A stretch of DNA of 64,000 bases, from the NCBI GenBank assembly GCA_977006965.1, contig OZ345353.1, positions 124,001 to 188,000 of the forward strand, in the 5' to 3' direction. Below the pieces are notes generated by a model. The model was not told where the DNA came from and made no database searches. It saw only the letters and a list, made by a program, of their open reading frames with translations. Position 1 is the stretch's first letter. The number at the start of each line of letters is the position of its first letter. Positions 41,130 to 50,760 of this stretch are shown piece by piece. The position numbers and the translations under genes were made by a program. The DNA is from Phymatolithon calcareum. Taxonomy: Eukaryota > Rhodophyta > Florideophyceae > Hapalidiales.

Positions 41130-42362
41130 CTACAAATTCATCCAGGGGTGCTCAAGCGCTTGCGTTGCAGTGAATCTACACTCCGGATCTGGCTCGAGCA
41201 GTTTTCCGCACAACTGCCGTGCCCCGGAGGTTATACCACGCCACAGCGGCCCTGAGAACGACGGCTTTTGAGCGCGACCCACAGCTCGGAGAGTATCTTC
41301 CAGTCCGTCAACGTTAGCCTCGTCCAGCGGTGTGGTACCCACGAGCATATAATGCATCAGCACGCCGAGGGACCACATGTCCTGCGAACAATGGCCGAGA
41401 TGCCCGCGCGCAACTTCCGGCGCAACGTACGCAGCATGTAAAAAATTAAGCGGGCCTGAGTCACCGAGCATGTCGACAACTGAGGGTGCAGTAGTCATGT
41501 CGAAGACGTTTGCGGTGAACTCGAAATTGCAAAGTTTGACACCGGAGATCAATTTGTGCCGCTTGTATGCCTGCATTACGACCACATTGTCCGGTGAGCA
41601 CATACGATGCACCGCCCCAGCAATGTGCATGTGCTCCAATGCATTCAACAGGTCGCGCATCACGATCGCCACATCTGCCTCGCACATAGAACCTCTTCGC
41701 ATCACAAGCTCTGCGAGAGACGGACCAGGGACGTATTCAGTGACAAGGTAAATGTTTCGGGCGCTCTCATAAACGTCGCGGATGGACACGATGTTCGCAT
41801 GACTTTCTAGCGAAAGCAGGGTGACGGCCTCGGCGCGAGCGAGATTCACATACTCGGGACGCAGCGAGCGTTTTGACGTGAGTTTGACGGCGGCAGACGC
41901 TGAGCTGGACCGGTCAACGGCGAGGTTTGTGCAACCTAGTCCGGCCTTGCGCAGCTCTTTCATGAATGTATAGTCATTGCTGATAGAGCGTCGCGACGCG
42001 CGTGTGAGTTCCCGCAACCATTTGGCGAGCTCGTCACGACTGTCCGCGATGATGGTGACGCGTGGAACACCCGGTGGCTTCGGTTTTATGATGATCCTGC
42101 TTGATGGGAAATCGTCGGCCGAAATTGTGGCCTCAAAAACACTGAAGCCATCGCTAAGAATGTCCATCGACGGACTTGCCGAATGCTTAAAGCATGGTCC
42201 AGTAAGGGTGCAAAAGCGCAGGTCGGCACGCTTCTTTCCTTGGAACCGGAGGCGGAGCCAGCCCGAAAGGAACACCGGCGAGCCGTGCCGCAAGTGCATG
42301 GGCTCCGTGGAGAGTCTAATGTCGTCTTCCACGGAGTCCGCCGCAGCCGCCAAATACCCCAT
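41130..42362 (-). CDS. PH-domain protein with a C-terminal pseudokinase
   Basis: From the ATG at 42362 the protein has 410 residues. Residues about 30-123 look like a PH domain (PVFLSGWLRLRFQGKKRADL ... ELAKWLRELTRASRR with the terminal Trp). A protein kinase fold of the CAMK type follows (about 130-408): VAIK-like AAVKLTSKR with Lys160 kept, HANIVSIRDVYES, the hinge VTEYVPGPSLAE, then HRMCSPDNVVV where HRDxKxxN is expected (Asp replaced by Met, about 264), and LCNFEF instead of DFG (about 289-291). APE is intact (YVAPEVARGH), as is DMWSLGVLMHYML. With both catalytic aspartates changed it is probably an inactive, lipid-binding scaffold. The frame is open for 57 more codons to a TTG at 42533, so the N-terminus could lie in an upstream exon. 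Confidence 0.82.
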   Translation of the reverse strand: MGYLAAAADSVEDDIRLSTEPMHLRHGSPVFLSGWLRLRFQGKKRADLRFCTLTGPCFKHSASPSMDILSDGFSVFEATISADDFPSSRIIIKPKPPGVPRVTIIADSRDELAKWLRELTRASRRSISNDYTFMKELRKAGLGCTNLAVDRSSSASAAVKLTSKRSLRPEYVNLARAEAVTLLSLESHANIVSIRDVYESARNIYLVTEYVPGPSLAELVMRRGSMCEADVAIVMRDLLNALEHMHIAGAVHRMCSPDNVVVMQAYKRHKLISGVKLCNFEFTANVFDMTTAPSVVDMLGDSGPLNFLHAAYVAPEVARGHLGHCSQDMWSLGVLMHYMLVGTTPLDEANVDGLEDTLRAVGRAQKPSFSGPLWRGITSGARQLCGKLLEPDPECRFTATQALEHPWMNL

Positions 42363-43473
42363 ATGTTGTTCGCGACCGCTGAGTTCGTTTTGCGAAACCG
42401 ACGAGGAACGGTTTGGCTGGAAACGAAACGAGGTGCGCGGGGAGTGTGCACAGGAGGTGGCGTGGGAACTCAAGCCCGCGGCAACGCTGTGGAGCGCACC
42501 CTGACCAACGGCAGCCGGAAGTAACGGAAGCAAGACTCGATATGATAGACGGGAGAATATAACCTGGACACTCGTTTCAAAAAAGAATTCAATTTTCTAT
42601 CAGGAATTTCAGCAACTTTTTTGCATCAATCCACATATGTACGCTTTGGAGAGGTCCGAATGGATCTCGAGCGGACCTCCGATAGCCTCAAAACCTAGAT
42701 TACGTCATGAGAGTCCCCTTTGCTTCATGCCCCACCTGGCGTTTGTGCTGCTACGAGGTCCGTCCGTGTTACGCGGATTGAGATCTCGCATGTTTTCCTG
42801 ATTATTGTGGACCTAAGAAGGTATGGATTTCAGTGAGGGTACAGTATGTCATGATGGCCAATTTCTAAACCCTAAAGGGTGAGGGAACCCTGTAACCGGA
42901 GGAATGCTCAGCTGTGACTTCATTTTTTGTTAAAAAGGGGATATAGGACATAGAAAGTGCAAGGCAGAGGAACTGCACTTCGCCCAGATCGCGAAGCTTT
43001 GAAAAGCGTTGTTTGAATGAATATCATGAGCAGATGCACGACCGCAACCAGGCACCGATCGAGCCTCTCACGACAATGGAGAACTTTCTGGATGGCACGG
43101 CGATCGAGAAAACCCTGTTTGAACCAGAAAGGGAATTGCCATGTCAAAAGATGGTGATGGCAACTTATGAATACAATCATGAGCGGAGAAAAATCTTAGA
43201 ATCCACGTCCTTTCCACCTCTATGTGCACAACGTCTGTCAATGGAAGAACTTAAGGCGGGAAACGACACATTACGTTCCAATGTGGGAATTCGGCACAAT
43301 ACATGTCAGGCGAAATTCATGCCAATATTATTAGTTTAGTTCTTTTCTCTTACCCCACTGCTTTCCCCCGATCCTCATCGACACAGACGCAAACGATAGA
43401 GCACCTCGAAAAGACGCATAGAATGTTCTGGGCGACTACCAACAGCGCAAATCCGCGATAAATCCGCAATATC
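42363..43473. other. intergenic with one unassigned frame
   Basis: A 108-codon frame at 43013-43339 (EYHEQMHDRNQAPIEPLTTM ...) has even composition but no recognised domain and no upstream context, so I do not call it a gene. Confidence 0.35.
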
Positions 43474-43890
43474 TCATTTTTCAGCAACTTCAGCGCTTTC
43501 AACAGTTGTCGCAGCAGCTTCGACGGTCTGGTTCTTCGCAGATTCCTTCTCTTTCTTTTTCTTCGCAAGTTCTTCGTCAGCTTCCCTCAAGCTTTCTTCC
43601 ATCGCCTCTTGGAATTCCCCAGTCGCCTTCTTCACGCTTCCCGCAATGCCTCCAAGATCTTTTCCAAGTTCCGCAATTTTTTTCGGTCCGAAAATGAAAA
43701 TTCCAACTCCGGCGATCACAGCCAGCTCTGGAAACCCGAGCCCGAAAAGGCCCATGTTCACCCGACGCTGTCGCACATGCTTGGCCCGTGCGCCGAGAGG
43801 TCTCCTGCTGTGGACCGGAGATGTCCGCAATGTGCTAGGACAAAGCGTTGTTGAGCCTAAAGGTGCTCCAATAAATGCGGCTCCCATCAT
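43474..43890 (-). CDS. TATA: Sec-independent translocase subunit TatA-like, plastid-targeted (Tha4/Hcf106 type)
   Basis: Component of the twin-arginine translocase that moves folded proteins across the thylakoid membrane. The 138-residue precursor starts with a Ser/Arg/Pro-rich leader without acidic residues (MMGAAFIGAPLGSTTLCPST ... ARAKHVRQRRVN), then the mature part MGLFGLGFPELAVIAGVGIF from about residue 46: a short membrane helix, the FGPKK hinge, an amphipathic helix (IAELGKDLGGIAGSVKKATG) and an acidic/basic tail of about 45 residues. The Glu before the membrane helix (PELAV) is the conserved polar residue of Tha4/Hcf106. The tail is short, so TatA (Tha4) is likelier than TatB. The frame reaches 43899 with a GTG; the first ATG is 43890. 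Confidence 0.9.
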   Translation of the reverse strand: MMGAAFIGAPLGSTTLCPSTLRTSPVHSRRPLGARAKHVRQRRVNMGLFGLGFPELAVIAGVGIFIFGPKKIAELGKDLGGIAGSVKKATGEFQEAMEESLREADEELAKKKKEKESAKNQTVEAAATTVESAEVAEK

Positions 43891-44792
43891 TGAACACACA
43901 CAGTGTACTGGGCGTGTCGGTAATCGGCGTTGACAACCGGAAACAGCTTGAGCTCAAGTGGAGGTTGGGTTGGGTGAGCGTTGAAAGATTCTGCCGGGCA
44001 CTAGAAATTAAAAAATTTCAAGAATTTTAAAACATATTTTTGATTAAAATTCGAGGACTTCCATTTCCCTCATGTCCCACCAGCAGGTGGAGGCACCGTA
44101 CGACGTGGCGTCATCGACGGAATTAACGCACTCATGTCTAAGTTTAAGCTGAAGTCTATCCTCTGTAGCCATACGCGAAGAATGGAAGAAGTCCCGCAGA
44201 GCGAGTATCTCTCCTGGCTCTGAAGCTGTACCCGTCTTCAAGTAAGTTTGTGCTTGAATGAATGACGAATATTTTCCGCTTCAGCGACATCACTTAAACC
44301 ATCTGCACGAGCCCTGCACTTTCTTGAAGATAGTTTCCGTTCTCTGGAATAATTTTGGAGTTGAGTGTCATTGGCTAGACACGTTCGTATACAAGTAGGT
44401 TTTGAACTATGATGAAGAAATTGTTCGATGGGTAGTTGCAGGCAAGGCTAGTCCCGTTGCGCAATGCCTTCCTATGTATCTAGGGTTATCTATTGCGAGG
44501 AGTAGATTGACATACTGGTGATTACGAGGAGCAGCATGCCCCTCCTAATGGATTCATTGGAGTCATCGCTGAGCAAGTTTCGCAAAGAAATCCAATGGGC
44601 GGGAGACTGTTCAAGGGCGGAGAGACCGTTGCACATTTATTACAGTAATCGAGAAAGCATGTGCAGGCATCCGTAAATGTGAGTAAAGCGAAGGGCCTTA
44701 TCAATAGCGTAAGGACAGTCGGACTATAAAAGTAGACAAAAGCAAGTTGAAGGTGTTAAAAACACATTTGTAGTGGTGCATGATTAGCCAAG
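43891..44792. other. intergenic, no gene recognised
   Basis: Between TatA (upstream side) and H2A (3' side). One TACAGTA at 44642. No domain-bearing frame. Confidence 0.45.
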
Positions 44793-45170
44793 TTAGACTT
44801 CCTGAGATGCATCAGTCTTCGACTTCTTACGCGGCATAAGAACCTGGTGTATGTTGGGAAGCACACCACCGGAGGCAATCGTAACACCGCCAAGCAACTT
44901 GTTCAACTCTTCGTCATTGCGGACGGCAAGCTGAATATGACGGGGGATAATACGGGTCTTCTTGTTATCCCTCGCGGCGTTGCCAGCCAGCTCAAGAACC
45001 TCAGCCGTCAAGTACTCCATTACAGCTGCAAGATACACAGGGGCTCCTGCGCCGACTCGGTCGGCATAACCTCCCTTGCGAAGGAAACGATGGATTCGAC
45101 CGACGGGAAACTGGAGACCAGCCTTGGATGATCGCGACTGCTGCGCCTTCTTTTCAGACTTGGGAGCCAT
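44793..45170 (-). CDS. H2A: histone H2A (H2A.X-type C-terminus)
   Basis: Core histone of 125 residues: [60 protein letters not shown], the acidic-patch region and [20 protein letters not shown]. The C-terminus ends KTDASQEV, an SQ-E-hydrophobic tail of the kind phosphorylated in H2A.X during DNA-damage signalling. The minus-strand frame extends six codons further (MTSFSE), but the conserved start is MAPKS at 45170. Arranged head-to-head with H2B, 406 bp apart. Confidence 0.97.
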   Translation of the reverse strand: MAPKSEKKAQQSRSSKAGLQFPVGRIHRFLRKGGYADRVGAGAPVYLAAVMEYLTAEVLELAGNAARDNKKTRIIPRHIQLAVRNDEELNKLLGGVTIASGGVLPNIHQVLMPRKKSKTDASQEV

Positions 45171-45576
45171 TTCGGAAAAACTGGTCACCTTGACCGGAAA
45201 ACTGGGAAAGTTGGAGGAAGAACGGTGCGATGGCCAAAACCGGTAGATGTCTATCGGAACCAGCGGTATTTATGTGATTCATGAAACAGGATTGCCGTGA
45301 ACAGAACAGTGCAATTCTGTAAGCCTATTTTTGCAGGGCTTCCGATCCAACCAATAAAAATGCTTTATTTCATACCCAAGAGATCATAGCTCATCGGGGC
45401 AAGTTTGCCACTACAGGTTTACTGAGGTGACCCCATCTCCGTTTTTCGCATAAAAACCTGAGTCGGCTCCCCCTGCACACCCCTTCTGAAGCCTTGCACA
45501 CCACCTTTTGCTTCGCCCGAGCCCGCTTGCTCTAGCCGTTCGACATCGACTGCTGCCACGTTGCGAGTGCTCAATA
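45171..45576. promoter_or_regulatory. bidirectional H2A/H2B promoter
   Basis: The 406 bp between the two divergent ATGs. Visible candidates are CCAACCAATAAAAATG (CCAAT-type) at about 45349-45364 and, on the minus strand, ACATAAATACC (TATA-like) at about 45266-45276, roughly 100 bp before the H2A ATG. The shared arrangement is common for coregulated histone pairs. The elements are inferred from sequence only. Confidence 0.6.
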
Positions 45577-45954
45577 ATGGCTCCCAAGGGCACTAAGTCC
45601 GTCCCCAAGGCCGACAAGGGCAAGAAGAGCGTCCCCCCTGTGGCCACCCCGGAGAAGAAGAAGCGGAGCAAGAAGAGGACCGAGTCCTATTCCATCTACA
45701 TCTACAAGGTTCTCAAGCAAGTTCACCCGGACACAGGTGTTTCCTCCAAGGCCATGAGCATCATGAACTCCTTTGTCAATGATTTGTTCGAGAGGATCGC
45801 GTCGGAAGCGGCTAAGCTCAGCACGTACAGCGGCACCAAGACGCTCACTTCCCGCGAGATTCAGACCGCTATCCGTCTCATTCTGCCGGGTGAGCTCGCG
45901 AAACATGCCGTTTCTGAGGGAACCAAGGCTGTTACGAAGTATTCGACTTCCTGA
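45577..45954 (+). CDS. H2B: histone H2B
   Basis: Core histone of 125 residues. The basic Lys/Pro tail ([20 protein letters not shown]) leads into [80 protein letters not shown] and [14 protein letters not shown]. The Lys of AVTKY is the conserved ubiquitination site. The ATG at 45577 gives the standard length; the frame upstream is promoter. No canonical metazoan histone 3' stem-loop is evident after the stop. Confidence 0.97.
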   Translation: MAPKGTKSVPKADKGKKSVPPVATPEKKKRSKKRTESYSIYIYKVLKQVHPDTGVSSKAMSIMNSFVNDLFERIASEAAKLSTYSGTKTLTSREIQTAIRLILPGELAKHAVSEGTKAVTKYSTS

Positions 45955-46115
45955 GTTACCGTCGTTGCGTGTCTTGTGATCTCGTCTCATCGAGAGAATG
46001 AGAACTGTTATACTTTGCAAATTATCCCTTGTTTCCACGTTTTCAAACAAACTTCCAGACATGTTTTCTCATCCATGGCCTACTGTACTGCTATGTGTCA
46101 TTGAGTCGTAAATCT

Positions 46116-47659
46116 TTACTTCTTCGGTGCCACATTGAAAGATCCCGCAGGGCTTCTGAGGCAAAGGTTGCTCTTGTAAATTAAACCGCTTTCCTCCAAA
46201 ATCGGAGGTATGTAAAACGTGCTCACCTTTTCTTTGCATGAGCGAATACCATTGCTTTGCACCGCGGGGTCGACGAGGGGAACTGAAGGGATTTTTCCTT
46301 CGCTCTCCATGGGTACTTCATCATCGAAGGTGTCATTGTAAGCGGTGTTACGCACCAAATGCGTAATTCCCCGTGGATCTAGTGCTGGTGCATCGCATAT
46401 GGTGCGTACATTCGCGTAATTGCCGAAGCTCCGGCATGTTAATGAAGCCTTTGGAGCTGGGAGAAATATCTCCGAATGTAGAGCTTCCCGTGCCGTTGGC
46501 CGAGCCAAGGGGTCCATCTCCAGCATATCTTCAATGAGCTGTAGGACAGGTTCACTAGCATTTGGAATATATTGCCGAAGAGAGTTTGGCATTACGTAAG
46601 GTACGTGGCATCGTCCTTTGAGAGCGCGATTTCCATTTTCCCAACCAACACAGGCAGGATGGCCCCTGAGAGCTATGACTCGGCGAAGCTGGTCGTCTTC
46701 ATTATTGCCAGGAAATAGTGGTGTACCAATGGCGACGACCTCGGCCATAACGGCACCAATTGCCCAGATATCGCTGGGCTCTCCGTAATCGCGTAGACGA
46801 AGCAAAATTTCCGGGCTTCTGTACCATCTCGTTGCGACGTACGTAGTTTTCGGCCGCTCGTTTCGATTTCCAATGTTCTTTGCAAGTCCCTGTGATGCGC
46901 AAATACGTCGTCGGATATTAGAACGTGTAGTAGCCAAGTGATGAGAAGAAAGCGAACTTAGAACGAAGACCTTACCAGATCAGCGAGCTTAACTATCGGA
47001 TACGGGTCTGGGTTCTTAGGGCCCGTGGCCCTCAAGAGAATGTTTTCAGGTTTGATATCGCGGTGAATGTAGTTCAGAGAATGCATATATTCCGTGGCAA
47101 GCAATACCTGATAGAGAATGGAACGAACCTCGGCTTCTGAGAACGGCGTTTCCCTATATCGACAATAGCGTTCAAGACTTCCCACATCCATGAGCTCAAA
47201 GACAAGATGTGCACGGCTTCGACCTTCTTCGAATAGATATTCTTTGCATTGGACAATGTTCGGGTGTGATAGAGCTCGGAGTGCCTAGGAGCGAAACGTC
47301 ACAGTGAAGAAGTTATCGAAAGGGAAAATTAGAACTTGAGCAACAGTTGCTCGGCCCATGCTGACGCACAAAGTCGTTGATACAGGGGAAAAGGTTTTTC
47401 CTGACTTTCACTTCTGGTTGCATCAGGAGATGATCCATTCGCGAGCATTTTTCCTTGAATGTCTTTATGGCCACCTGCAAGACATGAATTTTATACAAGA
47501 CGAACGTTGGTGTCAGGTACGAATTCCTCACTTGCGCGCAACTGTGGTGTCCGTCCTGCAGGCGTCACGTACCTTCTCCCCAGTTTCCCTGTGCTTTGCA
47601 AGTCTGACATCACCAAAGGCGCCTTCACCAAGCTTCTTGCCCAAGGCATAACGATGCAT
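46116..47659 (-). CDS. RCK/MAK-like CMGC serine/threonine kinase, four exons
   Basis: Joining four blocks gives 412 residues in frame. Exons are 47573-47659, 47406-47474, 46976-47284 and 46116-46889. Introns are 98, 121 and 86 bp, with GT donors (GTACGT, GTCAGG, GTAAGG) and AG acceptors (TTGCAG, TCCTAG, TCACAG), all in phase 0. Kinase motifs run in order: MHRYALGKKLGEGAFGDV, VAIKTFKEK, EVKALRALSHPNIV, HSLNYIHRDIKPENIL, KLADLGLAKNIG (DLG instead of DFG), the activation segment TTYVATRWYRSPEILL with a TxY motif, SDIWAIGAVMAEV and DPLARPTAREAL. TRWYRSPE and the early start place it near the MAK/ICK/MOK group. The catalytic residues Lys, Asp and Asp are all kept, so it should be active. About 110 residues of C-terminal tail are unassigned. 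Confidence 0.85.
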
Positions 47660-48507
47660 GACTTGCGTCACTGGTACTTTCGGTCCACCAGGTCTCTGCC
47701 TGACTTTAGACGACGCCGTGGTGCGCTCGAGGTAAGGACCTTGCTCTGCTCTGAGTGTCAAACTGAACGACTCAACTCATTTCAGCACTTCATAAACAGG
47801 CTCCGGTAGGCGAAATGTAAAACTTTTCGATTCGACGTACGTGAAAAAATCCAGAACAATGTGGGGGGAAGGATTTTTAAATACCACAAGTCAATCCCGT
47901 TTTCTTTTCATGAGATGAGATACGCGAATGAAGCAGCACAAATCGCCTTTCAAGTCTCTGAATAAAACAGAAATATGCTTTATCAATCGAGTGACGAGGC
48001 ATCCGGTATGTATACAAACAAGAGGCAAATTTAGCCTTTTACTTCAGCCGGCGCAGGTTTCCAGTCCCAGTTGCGTTCGCAGAGGTCTCATCATCTCGAG
48101 TTTTCGAGGTGCAGAATTCTGGTTTTCGCAACAGCAACGTCGCGGCACGGACCTCTGGCAGGATTCCCGTCCGTTGGTACGTCTCGATACTATACAGCAT
48201 CGATCAGCGATATTGTTCCAACGATTTCTGCATTGCACAACATCATACCAAAGATGCAATTTATATCCTAAATAATATTTGGATGCATCATTCCCGCCAT
48301 TTTTGTTCAGTGGATTCCCTATTCCCATCGTCGAACGATCAGGACCTACTGACGCGTAACGAAGATACTCGACTCGAGAAGAGCTCTGTCGGGATGCCGT
48401 TTGCGCAACGAGTGGTTGGGTTCATCTACTTCGTGATCTCTGAAATTTAGCGGCGGCAAGCGAAACGAATTCAAGTTGGTCGTGTTGTCTCGGCTTCTCT
48501 CTTCGTC
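47660..48507. other. divergent intergenic region
   Basis: Promoters for the RCK kinase (left) and the dynein intermediate chain (right). No other gene seen. Confidence 0.5.
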
Positions 48508-50091
48508 ATGGACCTCGAGGAGGAGCTAGATCATCGGCGCAAGGAGCTGGAAGAGCAGAAGTCCATTCTGGACCGTCTCCGAAATGCGAAGCAAGTACAA
48601 AGCAAATCCGAACAGCCTACAATCGAAGAACCGAGTGGCCAGATGAACGCGTATGGATCGGAAAAAAGAGAACATCCATTTTCCACTGTGAATCTCATGC
48701 ATGATGTCGGGATCGATGTGCCTCCTCTCTCGCCAGAGGATGCGCTACATAGTAGAGCGGCGAAGACGAAGAAGACTATTGCCGACGTACTTGGCGATAC
48801 AGGGATTTTTTATGACGAAGGACCGCTGGCTGTTGCGGAAGAAGTCGGTGCGATCGAAGCAGCTGTTGATGGCAGTTTAGACCCTGATGACATGAACGAG
48901 CTGACGTCAAAAGCGCTCGGTTCCAGAGTGACTCTCCGGGACGAAAAATGGACAATCCATCGTCCTGTTAACGCTCTCCGATTTCATCAAAAGCACGAAG
49001 GAGTCCTCCTCAGTGCGCATGCGACGAGCTATATGGCGACGTCCGACCGTTGCGGTGTCGTGAACGTATGGGGGCTGGATGGAGGAGATTCGCGGCTTCA
49101 GCGAACCTTATTGGCAAATGCGTCAATGACATCGTTGGTTTTACCTTCAATATCCCCTGCAACTGTCATTGGTGGCACTTACGGAGGCGATTTATTGACC
49201 TGGGATCTTCGCGGGCGAGCTTCTACACCGGCGCAACGGGCGGGGTCGTTCAGCATGGACCCCAATTTCGCTCACAGTTGCTCACCGGTTTATGCTCTTG
49301 AAATGGCGCCCGGGAATAAGGCCGAGCTTGTATCGGCATCTGCAAATGGAACTATTTGCATTTGGTCGCTCTCCAATTTGGACAGTCCTGTCATGAAATT
49401 CCAAGTAAGAAATCAGTCACTCACGGGTACGGTTCGAGTGACCGCTCTGGAAGTCCCTGGCTTGAAGAAGTTCATGGGAGGAGGAAGGGAAACCAAGTCC
49501 TCTCAATATTTGTTCGCCGGTGGAGAAGACGGAGGTGTTTATCGATTTGAAAATCAATCTGGTTCCTGGGGTCTCGGGCGAGAAATCGCGGCTCATACAG
49601 CACCGGTCACCAGCATGTCTGTGCATCCCACGTCCCGAAAGTGGCCACAACTCAACGATGTTGTGCTTTCTGCGTCAATGGACTGGTCCGTTCAACTATG
49701 CAGTCTGGGCCAGGGCAACTTAGTCGGGCTGTCCAAGCGATACAATATCGGAATGCCTGGAATTATTAGCGACGTGAAGTGGAGTCCGGTGCATCCATGC
49801 ATTTTTGCAACCGGCGATGAAGCTGGTGGTGTTTCTCTTTTCGACGCGGAGCGGTCGTGTATGAACAGTGGACCTCCATCTTGCAGGCACACTTTCAAGG
49901 AATCTGGAAACAGCGCTAGCGCAACGCCGTCCATTAACTGCGTGCAGTGGAGCAAAGACGGGCGACAGCTGTCTGCCGGTGACATCGAAGGCAGTGTTTC
50001 TGTTTGGCGGTGCAGTGAAAATGTGGCGGATTCGTCATCGCAGGAATGGGAGAGAATGTCTGACTTTTTGAAACGAAAAACGGATAAGTAG
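48508..50091 (+). CDS. cytoplasmic dynein 1 intermediate chain
   Basis: A 527-residue WD40 protein of the dynein intermediate-chain family, which scaffolds dynein light chains on the heavy chain and binds dynactin p150. It starts with the family's charged N-terminal helix MDLEEELDHRRKELEEQKSI (1-30, coiled coil), then a low-complexity linker and a helix TIADVLGDTGIF. The beta-propeller begins at VNALRFHQKHEGVLLSAHAT (about 155) and includes GVVNVWGLDGG, GGTYGGDLLTWDLR, the conserved PVYALEMAP, GTICIWSLSNLDSPV, FAGGEDGGVYRFE, DVVLSASMDWSVQLC and IFATGDEAGGVSLFD, ending with GSVSVWRC. The SAHATSYMATSD and LSASMDWSVQL features point to a cytoplasmic rather than an axonemal chain. Single exon, and the ATG is well placed. 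A retained dynein intermediate chain would be notable in a flagellum-less red alga. Confidence 0.88.
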   Translation: MDLEEELDHRRKELEEQKSILDRLRNAKQVQSKSEQPTIEEPSGQMNAYGSEKREHPFSTVNLMHDVGIDVPPLSPEDALHSRAAKTKKTIADVLGDTGIFYDEGPLAVAEEVGAIEAAVDGSLDPDDMNELTSKALGSRVTLRDEKWTIHRPVNALRFHQKHEGVLLSAHATSYMATSDRCGVVNVWGLDGGDSRLQRTLLANASMTSLVLPSISPATVIGGTYGGDLLTWDLRGRASTPAQRAGSFSMDPNFAHSCSPVYALEMAPGNKAELVSASANGTICIWSLSNLDSPVMKFQVRNQSLTGTVRVTALEVPGLKKFMGGGRETKSSQYLFAGGEDGGVYRFENQSGSWGLGREIAAHTAPVTSMSVHPTSRKWPQLNDVVLSASMDWSVQLCSLGQGNLVGLSKRYNIGMPGIISDVKWSPVHPCIFATGDEAGGVSLFDAERSCMNSGPPSCRHTFKESGNSASATPSINCVQWSKDGRQLSAGDIEGSVSVWRCSENVADSSSQEWERMSDFLKRKTDK

Positions 50092-50489
50092 TTTTATGTC
50101 AAAGAAGAAATCGCATACTCGTTCATCGTGAAAGCGCAAAGTTTCTGGCTCAGGCATTTGGAACTCTGCTCCAACGTCAGCGTCCATTAGAACATCAAAT
50201 CGGTGTTATTGACCTTGCCGGAGTTGGAACGAAAGTCCTCCCGGTGAAGGCGGAGAGCTATTAGAGATATCTCGAAAGTGGAGATCGATTGCTGGCAAAA
50301 GTGCGAATCACAGTCTCAACTTTCTTGTATCTCTTGTCTACCGCGTCGATGCATAATGGATCTGACATAGATGCTATCAAAATTTGATCCATGAGCTTGC
50401 GTGACGAATCGGCTAATATTGCATCAGCCATAGCTTGAGTTTATGCCCGGAAGAAACTCAAGTCAACGGGCGCTTGTATGCCGTCGAGA

Positions 50490-50760
50490 ATATCAGGAAG
50501 ACCAGTGGTCAACGATGCAAGAACCCCCACTAGTGACTTGGCATTATACGCCAGGGACGTGCGATGTAACTGGCTTGAACACATTCTGAGAATGGACAAG
50601 CGTCGCCTGGTTCGCCAGGTACTGCTACAATGCGTTGGACGAACGCCAGAATCAATCTTTGGCGACGTATCATGCTAGACGTGAAAGCTGCAGTCCAGCT
50701 CGCTAACGATAGAATAGAGTGGAAGAAACTTAGGCCCTCTGTCAAACCCACTGCTTTTTC
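50490..50760 (+). pseudogene. LINE ORF C-terminal end
   Basis: The plus-strand frame reads ARDVRCNWLEHILRMDKRRL, VRQVLLQCVGRTPES and, after a frame change, RRIMLDVKAAVQLANDRIEW. This is the common LINE ending (WLGHVLRM ... RRPRG.W ... DR..W). The last 60 bp also occur at 30655-30720. It is truncated and shifted. Confidence 0.68.

Noticed and set aside
42363-42533. 57-codon N-terminal extension of the pseudokinase
   Set aside because: It begins with TTG and has no upstream in-frame ATG that I can see; kept only as a possible upstream exon.
45955-46010. Histone mRNA 3' stem-loop after H2B
   Set aside because: Only a 5-bp stem (TCTCG/CGAGA) with a six-base loop is present and it does not fit the conserved histone hairpin.
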